From: Symsagittifera roscoffensis
Taxonomy: Eukaryota > Xenacoelomorpha > Acoela > Convolutidae
DNA length: 64,000 nt
Assembly: GCF_963678635.1 (NCBI RefSeq)
Contig: NC_087063.1
Coordinates: forward strand, 6,792,386-6,856,385
Reading direction: 5' to 3'
The notes below the pieces were generated by a model. The model had not been told where the DNA came from, did no database searches, and was given only the letters and a program-made list of their open reading frames with translations. Below, piece after piece: positions 24,801-36,800 of this stretch; within the stretch, counting starts at the first letter, position 1; each line of letters starts with the position of its first letter. A program made the position numbers and the translations under genes.

Positions 24801-27800
24801 TGTCTGCTTTCTGTATGTTTCTTTGAAACTGAAGTCGAAATTCTTACGGATTTGTTTGAAGTCGACGATGCAGCAGGCGTAACTGTATTATCAATTCGTT
24901 TCTGTCCCCCAACGGCCGGAGATTTCTTGCAAACGTTTTGATTTGGTGAAGTTTGTTTGTTAGATGATGTTGCAGAAAGCAATAAATTGGGTAAACGTTT
25001 TTTGATTGCAGTGAAATCTAACAAATCGAGATTGGCTGCAACAGGTTGTGCTGAATAAGTGAGAGCTAGTTTAAGCTTGTCAAATAACTCACCGTTTCCT
25101 TTGACATCTTTAGCAGGAGAAACTAAGTATTTGAAGCAAGTGAAAATACAAGGAACACTGAAACATTTTTGGGACGGAAAAAATTGGTTTAATTGTTCCT
25201 CTGAATCTACTTGAATCAATATATGGTAATGAATTTTTTTTTCATTCTCGACTGAAAAAGGGCAATATTCAGATTTGAAGTGGCTTCCAAAAGCATAATT
25301 TTTAAAAGTAGATAAATTAGGAGTTTTTTCAGTGATAACAAATTTGAAATTTGGTTGAAATTTTTTGAAATAATCAGGTAACACAACTTCGAACATAGCT
25401 TCTGCCATTTTGTAAAGGAAAATTAATTTGAGTCGTGCTTGAAATCGTTTGTGTTTGAGGAAAGTTGAGATTTCCTGGCTCGTTTACAGTTAGATTGTGG
25501 TTTGTCTTTGTTTTCAACAGTATCAGAAATTTCACTTGTTTGCGCTCGGATTGACTTTCCCGACTTTAGTAATTTTGAAAATTCTTCGCTGCTTAAGGAA
25601 AGTCTTTGTACACATTCAAATTCAGCGCCTTCAGTTGCTTTTTTGAAAACTTTCAGGAATACATAAGTTCCAGTTTGGTCATATGTTTTCAATGTAGCAC
25701 GCACTAGTCTTTTACTGTTTTCCGAAATATCGAAATAGCAATCGCCAAAATCTTTATCTGCATTTGCTGTGGTGCTTGTTTTGGTTTTATTCATTGTAAC
25801 GAGTAAATTTTCAAAGTAACTTGATTCAAAACTGAATAGAAAGAAATGAATGGTTCCGATTGATTGTATATGTCTGCAAAAGAAAGCGTTGTATCTATTT
25901 TAATTTATATACACATGTACTTTATATCGCAAAGATATTGGATTGCAATTTAGTTCAAATGGATAAGTATTTTGTGCATGTACAACTGATAAGAATTTTT
26001 AATGGGTGTTAAAGGTCACAATGTTTAAACGTTATTTTTGATACAAGCTATTTGTATGAATGCAATTTAGATAAACATAGAATACCACGCAAGGTAACAT
26101 AAATATTTTACACGCCCTCCCTTATTAAACTGATTAAAAACTACATAGGAGGTCTTGAAATTTCTAATTTTAGAAGAACCAATCCCTATTTTAATCTCTT
26201 GAGGCGTTTTCACAATTCATTTCAGTTTCATTTCTCTCCGCGTTACGTTTGTCATTTTCTTCCAAATTTTCTTCAAAAATGCCTTGTTATATTATTGCCG
26301 GATATTCCAATCACGAAAGAACCATTTTTTATGAAACCGTTCACGGTAATTTTGTAGCAATAATTAACGAAGAAAAAAGTTTCAATTCTGATGAGTGGAC
26401 TTGTACTCATCACGTTATGATTCCCAAAAATTTTTTACATTTATTCAGTAAACTTTCCTTAAAAATTTCAAAGAAAGACGAAGAACTGAATATAAAGTAT
26501 TTGAGTTACCTTACAAATTCTGGTAAATATACGGATCCTGACGAGCCTCTTGCTCTTCAGGTTGATATTTCAACTTAATCAAAACCAGTAAAAAAAGTTT
26601 TGTATAAATACGATTGTGATGTTACTCCGATGTGTGAAAACCAGTTAGAATACTTTGAAGAAATTGAATTTTTTGATCGTTTATGGGGAATGGAACAGAT
26701 TGAATCACCATCAGTAGTTACCCCGAAAGCTGATCCTTCCCCTGTAGTATCACCATGGCTTGACGAACCGGGTTGCTCAACTCCAAAGCGTACCCCTGAG
26801 GCTACTGTGAGCAACCACATGGAAAACTTAACCCCTTCTCTCTGTCTAGCGCCAAAGAAAAAAAGGAAGTTAACAACACTAGAGAAAGCGCAGGAGTATT
26901 TGGACCTTATATAACTTTGAAACTGAGGTTGAGTTTTATTGATTTTTGTTTGTATTTATTGTGTATAATAATTTAACTTTAAAATTGAGTTTGAGTTTGT
27001 ATCTTGTATTTGTTCATTAATTATCACACGATTGGGTTCTGATTAAAAATTTATTTCAAAAGCCTTTAAAAATTGAAGTTTAAAAAATCATTTATTTTTA
27101 ATAAATTGACTATTTTTTTTTCAATTAAAAACAAAAAAAAAATCCGTAAAATTTTCATTTTTTCCACAATTAGGATTTAACATATTAACATTGAAGTTCT
27201 TATTTACATTAGTGATCTTGAGAAAAAACTGAAAAGCATCCATATATATGCTAATTTTTAGAAAACAAGATTAAAAAAATCAATTTCGTCTTTTGAAAAA
27301 AGATAATTAACGTCAAAAAAAAACTGGAAAAAAATAATTTTGGATGAAAACTTATGTTGCCATATGTTTATTCAAATAGTTATCATACAAATTAAACATA
27401 ATGAAAAATAGTATAAAAGATGTTTTAAACCAACTTTTTGATAAAAATACTTATTTTTTTAATGTTTTTTAGTTAAAAATTTGATTTTTTAATTACAAAA
27501 AGGGAAAAAAAGCATTAATTTTTTTCTTTTTCTACAAATTGGAGTTACCATTGATCATTGATACTGTTGTCTCCAAAAATGATCATATTGAAAAAAATAC
27601 AAGTATTCATCATCATGCTAAATATTTGAGAAAAATAATAAAAATCAAACTTTTTAATTGATGACTCATCGTTTTTTCATTTTTCCGAAAAAATGCGACT
27701 TTCAACCAGAAGACGCAATTTTTTATTATGAGCAAGTGGTGTTATTATGAAAGTGCATTGAGGGGCACGACTAATGAGATTGTGGGAGTAGATGTTTTTT

Positions 27801-30800
27801 CAATAGTCTTCGAGAAAAACGCTAATCCCCTTAATCCCCCCTAAAACAACAAACTCATTTCTCTTTACAGAAAAGTATTTTTTCAGACTTTTTTTTTCAA
27901 ATCGAAAGACAATTGAGACAAATTCATGATGACATGGACCGTGCAACCGCTCCGTGATTGACATCATTGATAGCAATGCGCCTGGAAAGTTAAAAACCTG
28001 TCATTTTTCAGTTTTTGCTTTACTTATTCATCATTTCAACTGTTTTTGATACTAATTTTGACATTTTTATAGGATATTCTGTCCCCATGACAACTGGGAT
28101 ATTTAGGATCTATCATGTGTTGTGACATGCTCAACTTTTATTCGCAATTTCGAAATTTTCATCAATTTTTATTTTGAATTGATAAAATATAAAATTAAAA
28201 CTTTTCTCTCTTGGCTCTAAAATCATTTTGGATTAAAATTTAGCCCAAACTTGGTTGGCTTAGATTAATTTCTATCGTTTGTAATAATTATTAACGTTTC
28301 AAACAACAATTTATCTGTTTCGTCCAATCGAATTTCAGTTTGCCAGTTATGGCGGGAAATTCAAATCTAATTCAAATTTTGGCGGGAACTTTAATTCAAA
28401 TTCAAAATTACGCGCGCAAAACACAAACCGTTTTCTCTGCAATTGGTAGACGAACAGTTATGCTTCCCATTTACTGTTGTTTCTGAGTGTAATTTGAGAT
28501 CACTTGATTCTTTTTCTTTCTTAAAATCAATAGCTTAACTTATTTCTAAAAATGTTCAAATGCAATTTTTGTCCACTGAAATATGCAAATAAGAGCAATA
28601 GAAGTCGCCATGAGCGTGACAAACATTTTGTTGAAAAAGGACTTATTGTTTATCGATGCAATGAGTGTTCATTCACGGCTCAAATGCTTTCAAATTTACA
28701 AAAACATATTCTTCACACTCATGGTCAACTTGGAGGTGTTTGTGATTATTGTCATTTGGGTTTTCATTCGCCCAAAAACTTATCAGCTCATTTACTAGCA
28801 ACCCATGGTCTTCCTGTTATGAGAGCTGCCTCTGCTGATTTAGCCACTACAAGTGCCGCTGCTAATGCTGCTCTCGGTGATGTGCATGCTGTCGATGAAG
28901 ACGAAATCAACGGCACCAATCTTCAAAAAAGTGAGTCTGCTTTTTTCGGTGTTCTTGAAACGTATGTGATCGGCGGAAACCAACCCATGGATGAAAATCA
29001 GCCGATTGACCTTTTGCAATTTATGCAAGAGAAAAAAGATGAAATTCAAAGTCTCATAATCGATCGAGTTGCAGAAGGACCTAGAAAAGTTCAGTTCAGC
29101 GCTAATTTAGGTTTGGTAAAACCTAAAGTAATAAATGATTCTAGTAAAACTGAGCACGACGAGCGGATTGACATTTATGCAAACTCTGATATGAAACCTG
29201 TGATGAGCTTAGGATTAGAAGATGATGAGTTTTTTGAAATGGTCGAAAAAATGCAAGCAGTTTTGGAGACTTTTGCATCTTATGGAAGCGGTTGGGTTTT
29301 GCAACACGTAATTCAAGTTTTTGTTAAACTTGCAAAGTTTTCACCAATCCGTGGGTCATCTTATATTGACTTGCCTTTTCGAATTCGAATGTCCCAGAAT
29401 TTGATAAACATTAGAAATCACGAAGATAATAATTGCTTCGAACTTTGCTTTACCGCTGCTTATAGTCTGAAGCATGGTGTTGACCTACTTCTAACTGATC
29501 AACAAAAAGCGAACCCAGCAGCTGCGCGGACACAGCCTGATACATACACTGCAGAAAGTGCACACAAAGCCCAAGGTAATTTTGATTCACCCATGAGTTT
29601 CGCTTCAATTGGAAAATTTGAACAACTTAACGACGTGCGGGTAAATGTGTTCCAGTACCACAAGGGAGATTTGTTGCCTATGTATATATCAAAACGACCA
29701 AACCAAGATAACAGCACCCAAACTGAAATATTTGACATGGACCTGCTTCTCTTGTATGAGCCTGCAAAGCATCACTATGTACTTATAATCGATTTGTTAA
29801 AGTTCATCTGCGAAATCAAAGGGTGTAAGTATCGCACAATTGCACGTTTATGTAGAAACTGCTTTCACATTAGTTGGAGTGATGAAACTCACGAGCAACA
29901 CATCCAGTGTTGTAAGGATCATGAACCTGCTCTAGTAGTCATGCCTTCAGCAGAAAAAGGTACCAACAGATACGAGTTCAAAAACCTCCAGGCCTTGTGG
30001 TTTGTACCACTTGTGATTTATTTTGATTTTGAATCATTTCTGAAACCTGTAGATTCTTGTCCTGATAATCCATCGCGATCATCTACCCGAGTTGTACAAA
30101 AACACGAAGCTTGTGGGTATTCATTGGCTGTAATTGAACACGGAAATTCACAGCCCTACTTCTTTGACTATGACAGCTCTGATCAATGCATGAAAAAGTT
30201 TCTCAATCAGTTGCATCAATTAGCGAGAGAGATATATGATCAAAAGCGACAGTTTCCTCAATTTCTAGAAAGCCAAGAATCGTTGAACAAAGAAAACACA
30301 TCAACATGTTGGATTTGCTGTATACATTTTACCAATGAGCACGAAAAATGTCTTGACAATTGCCATTTTTCTGGAAAATTTTTGGGATGGGCACATGAAA
30401 AATGCAACCTCGCAAGACGAACTGTAAATTTCACCCCAGTCATTGGACATAACATCCAGAACTATGACCTTCACCACATTTGCCTCGCATTGCATGAATG
30501 CGAGCCAACAAGTACATTGAGTGTTATACCTAGCACCGACGAAAAATATATATCGTTAAGCATTGGAGTCCTAATTAAAACTATAAAAAGGAAAAACGGA
30601 TCTGAGCAAAAAGTTTTTGAATACCTCAGATTTATTGACTCATGCAAGTTTTTGAATTCTTCCCTGCAAAAATTGGTTGATAATCTACCAGCGGAAAAAA
30701 TGTCAATTTTGAACAAGTATTTTGCAAACGAGACGGAGGAGCAACGGTGTCTGATACGACAAAAAGGTTTCTACCCTTATTCGTACATGACCGGAAGAGA

Positions 30801-33800
30801 AAAATTTGCAGAAAAAGAATTGCCTCCTTTGCAAAATTGATCCGATGTTTTGAACGGAGGAAAAGTTGCAGTTTCACAAGCGGATCTGGAACATGCAAAG
30901 AAAGTTTTTAGAGTGTTCAAATGTCAAAACTTGGAGGATTATCACAACTTGTATCTCAAGTGTGATACACTCCTTCTTGCTTGCGTCTTTGAAGAATTTC
31001 GACAAATTAGTCACCAAACTTATGGTCTGGACTGCGCGCACCATTTTAGTGCTTCAAACTTAGCTGGAGACGCCTTCAAACGTATCTGCAAAGACTCGAA
31101 TGTTCAGCTTTTATCAGACCGCAGGCATCTCGAAATGGTCGAGAATATGATGCGAGGTGGTACTGCATCCGTGTTCCATAGTCGGTTTTTCAAAGCCAAC
31201 AACAAAGAATGCCCCGACTTCAACCCAGATCAACCTAGCACCTACGGGTTTATGATCGATGCAAATAACCTCTATGGCGGCGTCATGCAAACGGAGAAAT
31301 TACCGGTGCGTAACTTTGAGCTAATAGAGCATATAGAAGACGAGGTGATTGTGAACCAAATCCTCAAATTGACTGAAGACTCTTTGATTGGATTTATATT
31401 GGAAGTTGATCTCGAGTATCCAGAAGAACTGCATGAGGATCATCAAGATTACCCTTTAGCTCCTACTAAAGAAAGTGTACCCCAGGATTGGTTGAGTCCC
31501 TACCAAACAAATTTACTCGAGCAGATGAAAAATCAAGACATTGCAAGACGTTCAATTGGAAAGACCAAAAAGTTACTGCAGACGCTGCATGACAAGTCAA
31601 ATTATACAATTCATTACAAACTATTGCAATTGTTTGTTAGGTTGGGACTTAAAGTTAAAAAAGTGCACCGTGTGCTGAAGTTTGAACAAGAAGCATGGTT
31701 AGAACCATACATCACATTGAACACGACTAAACGACAACAAGCTAGAAATAAATTTGAGGAGGATTTATACAAACTACTGAACAATTGTGCTTATGGGAAA
31801 ACATGCGAGTCGAAGCGCAAACGGATGCTTGTTCGGATAGTTAGAGATTATCATGCCGCTTTGCGAGAAATTAGTGCATTCGAATTTAAATCCTACAAAA
31901 TTTTTGGAGAAAACTTGGCAGCGTTCACTTCGAATCCAACAAAAATCTATTGGGATGTCCCAACAATTGTGGGAGCTAGTGTTCTTGAGTTAGCAAAGTT
32001 TCACATGTATAAATTTCATTACGATATAATGAAACCAAATTTTGAATGTCAACTATTGTATTCTGATACAGACAGTCTCCTGTACCAAGTCAAAAGTGAA
32101 GATTTATACCGAGAAATTTCCGAAAAAAGGAATATTTTGAATGAACTTGACTTGTCAAATTACCCGAAGAACCACCCTCTCTACGACCCGAAAAACAAAA
32201 TGGTTGTTTTAAAATTCAAGGATGAGTTTCCAGGAGACATTATAACCGAGTTTATATCCCTCAAACCCAAGCTTTATTCCATTTTGTCCAGAGGTAATTA
32301 ATTTCTATTTGCCTTATTTGTGAGCACGAATTTCAAAAAATTTTGATTTTTTGTGATTTTTTTTTTCGGAAGGCAATTTTTATTTGTGGGCGAAAAAATG
32401 TAATTTTATCAACAAAAAAAAAGAAATTTGGAAAAAACTTTTTAGGCGAAAAAGTATAATTTTTTTTGAAATTTTTTTTTTGTGGGCGGTTTTTTTTTTT
32501 GTGGGCGAAATTTTTTTCTTTTTTTTGGAAAAAAAAATTTTTTTTGTTCGAAAAACAATTTCGGGCGAAAACGTGTTTTTTGTTTTTAAAAAAAATTGGA
32601 AAAAACTTTTTAGGCGAAAAAAAATAATTTTTTTGAAAATTTTTGGTTATTTTTTTTGTGGGCGAAAAATTTTTTTTAAAAAAATTTTTTTGTCGGCAAA
32701 AAATTTTTTTTAAAAAATTTTTTTGTCGGGGATTTTTTTTTGTGTTGGTTGATTGTTGTTTTTTTTAATGATGACTAATTTTTAAGGTCACACCTGGCCT
32801 TCATGTATTTTTTTTTGTTGCACCTGGCCTTCAAGTTAACATGATGTAGCTCTTAAAAAAACATCGTATTTGGTTTTTTTACCACCACACATTAGTGATC
32901 ATCAAAAAATTGATTAGTAATCATATAAATAAAATTTTAGACTGCAGAAAATTATCGGCGAAAGGTGTATCCAAAGCTGCTCAGAAGATGTTGAGTCATC
33001 AGCGATATCGAGACACCTTGACCTCTGGCTCGTTATTCAAAACTGAAAACAGTCGAATCGCATCCGAGTCACACAATCTGCAAACAGTGACTTCGACGAA
33101 AACATCGTTATCAGCTTTTGATGACAAACGCTACATCCTCGATGATGGTCAGCAGACTCTTCCCTACGGTCACAAAAACATCGTGGGTCAAACTGTGATT
33201 GGCATTGATGATAGTGATGATAACACAGCCGCTGTTAATTCTGACCCAACTGACGATGACGATTTGGAAAAATGGATGCCATTTTTTGAAGATCGTCAAC
33301 AACCAGTGTCGTGGGATTGTGACGATTTCCTAGATGGGGTGTCTGAAGAATTCGCTAACACTCAAAACGTTGATTGGGACCATCCGGAAATTGATGATGA
33401 ATACTCTGAGGATAGTTTTGCTGTTGAGAACACACAACCACATCGCTCGCTTCGACAACTGATGGACCAGGTCAATAGCAGTTGGCAAACTCCAGACCCC
33501 GGTCTGATTCGGGCAGCAGAAACCAACGACAGTGATATTGATAGCGGGGATATCGCGGATCTGGAGGCCAATACTTCCGATGAGGACGAGTCGTCATTCT
33601 TCAACGATTCGTTTTTCGATTATGAAGCAGTTGAAGTAGAAGAACCACGGTCAAAAAATCGACGAATAGATTAAAACACAAAAAAAACACCACATTAACT
33701 TTTGTATAGTAAATAAAATTCAGTTATTTAATATGAGAATTGTCTGTACATAAAATTTGACCTACCGCTATTCCGTGTTTAGTGTGTATTTAAGTGCGAG

Positions 33801-36800
33801 TTTTTGTTCAGCTTTGGAACTCAATTAATCTGGGATATAAACAATTTCATTTAAGCGATAACGTCTTTAGCATACTTTTGTATGTATTTGTATGTAATTT
33901 GAGTTTGAATCAAAGTTTTAAGAAGAATTGAGCAAACAGTCTATAGCGCAGTTAAACACTCCAGCTGGTTTCAGAACGAAGATTTGGCAAATCCTTTCCC
34001 GCACCAAACATGTAACCACAACGTTCAGTGGGAATACTCAATAATATACCGAAGTTTTACATGAGGACTATTAGGTATAAAATTATACATGGTGACAATT
34101 AGGATTATTACATGGTGACCATTGCTGATCATTTAATACATGGTGACCATTATGATTTATACCTAATGGTCATCCATGTATGACAACCCCCCCCCCCCGA
34201 TCCTAGTGCACTATATGCATACTACTGGAGCGGGCGCCGAAAAAACGCGATTTTTTCGTCAACATTTTCCAAAAAGTACCTAAAAATGCCTTTTTTGGAC
34301 TGTTTTTTCATTTTTCAAAATTTTGCCTGCGGCGCAGAAAATTTGGCCAAAATAGGGACTAAACAGGCTTAGGGAGAGCTCGAAAAGTCAATTCGGTCGT
34401 CGACCTAAAAAAAAAAAGGTCGACAAAAATTTCGAAATTTTTTTGAAAATCCGCCCCCCCCCCCCCCTCGAGAAAATCCTAGATCCGCCCCTGCGACTGT
34501 CCCTTTTAAAGCATAATAAGAACTCTTGCGCCAAAAAACTGATTAAATAGTCGGAAAAAATGATTTTTGCCTTCTTTCCTATGTTAAGACATGCATTTAT
34601 ATGGCACCTTTTTGCAATAATCAGACCAACCAGATGGCTACAGTCCAATTAGAATGATTCAATTTGGCACTCACGTGTGTTATAAGAACGCAAAATATTG
34701 TGCGTTAAATTTGCGAAACTAGCTAAATTGGCTGTTTTTAAAACCACGTATTTTACAAAAACTGGATCACAGGTAAACTATCTGTTTAAATTTAAGCCCA
34801 AGGCAACGACATCTTTCGAATGGCATAGAAAAACTATCAGAAACGCTCATTTATAAAGTCAAAAATTGGCCAAAAATGAAAAATCCAACCTGAAAACTCA
34901 GTTCAAATGCAATTGGAGCCATTACTTTGGTCTTTATTTTATGATGCAAGATGGTAAATACATACTTTTGCGTGTGGGGTATACAACGAAGACAAAAGCG
35001 AAAAATTAAAAAAATAATAAAGTCTTCATCCAGCGCTAAGGCCAGTCAGAACACAACCGGGAAGCTTTGACTAGAGTTACGAGCTCACCGGAATTCACCG
35101 GAATGTTTAACCGCTTAAGCTACGCCTGAGTAAAAATTTAGTAGAAAGAAAAACCCTCAAATCGAAAAGATCCAAGGCAAATTAACGTTTGAAGAAAAGT
35201 TGAACGGAGCAAAGACTCGAATACAGGTCTTTTTGATTTGGTCTGTTGCTTTTTTCTTGAAAATTGCTCTTAGAACTACAGAAGTATTTTCATTTTTATT
35301 ATTGCATTTTGACGCTAAGCACTTAACAAAAAAAAACCTTACAATTGAATATAATCGATTATAATCAATTCATTTTTTAAAAAATTCTCAAGTTTTATTG
35401 AAATATAATGATATTTAGTCGATTATAATACATTTTAATTGATTATAAACCATAATTTTTCAACAAACGTCATCGTTTCATTTTGTTTTGAATTAATGTG
35501 GTCTATGTAATTTTAGTTGGTATGAATTTTTTTAATTCAATTTTTTTAAACAATTTTTCGAAAATAAAACCATCAAATAATGCGACCCCAAAAAATGCTT
35601 AAGATTGCAGAAATATAATAATAAACGTCTTCTCATTAGTTTTAACTACGTCGAGTCAACGTTTGTCCAGGGTAGCGGCCATTTAGCCGATAGAATTTAG
35701 GCCGAAAAAAAGAGTTCATCATTCTTTATTTTAAGGGTAATAACTGGGATACTACCTTTACCAGAATTATAATCCAATTACCGGGATACCTTTTTACGGG
35801 AATACCTTTTACTGGAGCCTGACGTGACCATTCCAGCTTCTCGATAACTGTATTTTAATTTCAATGGTCTGGAGTAGCAGTTTCAACGGTAAACAGTGTT
35901 CACGGACAAAGAAGACTTTTTAAAATCACTGTATTTAAGTTTTACTTTACTGGGAGGATTGAACTATGCATCCTATAACATTTTTAAAAAGTCTTTTTTG
36001 TTTATTGAAACCATTTTGATTAAAGTACAAGTATAAATGTAATATAATCGATTATTTTCTCTTTTTACTGAGTGCGGGCACACTTTAAGTTTATTTTAAA
36101 ATCAAATGCCACAAGTTAGGTGAAATGCATTCTCCAAGATCGGAAATGGAAATGGCGCAAAAATTGTGAATAACTTTTAATTTCAAAATCGGTTCTGAAT
36201 TTATAAACTTCCCGGCGGAATTTAAACATTACCTGTTGATCCAGTTTTTTCAATTTGAGTTATATTTATTACAAAAAATGCCAGTCTTAAACTGATCTCG
36301 AAATTCAAAGAGTTCTAGGCCAAATATTTTTTTGAAGTTCGAAAATTGATGTTTTTTCAAAAAACAAGTCAGTGTTTTTCTTTCAGTTTCCTTGCGTTCA
36401 TCGACTCATTTCCAACTGTCTGTTGGCTAAGTTTTTTTTATACTTTTGAGCAATGCATCAAAATTTCTTGGTCTGCAAAAAATGAGTTTAAAGTTTTTGT
36501 GTTAAAAACTCAAAAATTAACTGGAAATGAAGCCAAAATCATGAATCACAAAGTAGTAAGTCAAATGCTAATAATTTATACATTCCTATAATTAATTTAG
36601 GTGGCAGGCCACTAGTGTTGTGAATATTCCACCATCGGAGCCATGTATGTTCGGAGTGGCGGCCATGATACAACTGCTCATGGTAAGTCAGTCATCGTCA
36701 GTATACTCCTCAATGGCAAGCAATATCGCGCCAAATGTCAAGGAAATTCCCCTCAACTCTGGTAGCAAAATTTCCCACAACGTTTATATTTTGACACTTT

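Larger units (their letters stand above)
15392..34226. mobile_element. Complete Polinton/Maverick (virus-like transposon)
   Basis: 18,835 bp between perfect GGAGCG duplications. Inverted terminal repeats start AGTAGTATGCATATAGTG, with the AG...CT ends known for Polintons. It encodes the full hallmark set: DNA polymerase B, retroviral-type integrase, packaging ATPase, adenain-type protease, major and minor capsid proteins. A leftward block (16549-25794) and a rightward block (26279-33674) diverge from a 25795-26278 intergenic region. The repeats are nearly identical except for one extra internal unit, which suggests a fairly recent insertion, but the polymerase frame has an in-frame stop. The left side from 15654 to 16548 holds no gene. 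Confidence 0.95.
15203..34493. mobile_element. hAT-type MITE split by the Polinton
   Basis: Left part 15203-15391 starts CAGGGGCGGATTTAGG; right part 34227-34493 ends CCTAGATCCGCCCCTG, its inverted match. Exact 8 bp CGACTGTC duplications flank it, the length made by hAT transposases. Removing the Polinton and one GGAGCG copy leaves a 450 bp element without coding capacity, therefore non-autonomous. G-runs next to the termini are shared with the copy at 37624-38000. Confidence 0.9.

Noticed and set aside
32384-32713. 109-codon plus frame rich in Phe/Lys
   Set aside because: It lies wholly in the T-run/GTGGGCGAAAA repeat inside the predicted polymerase intron and reflects repeat translation.
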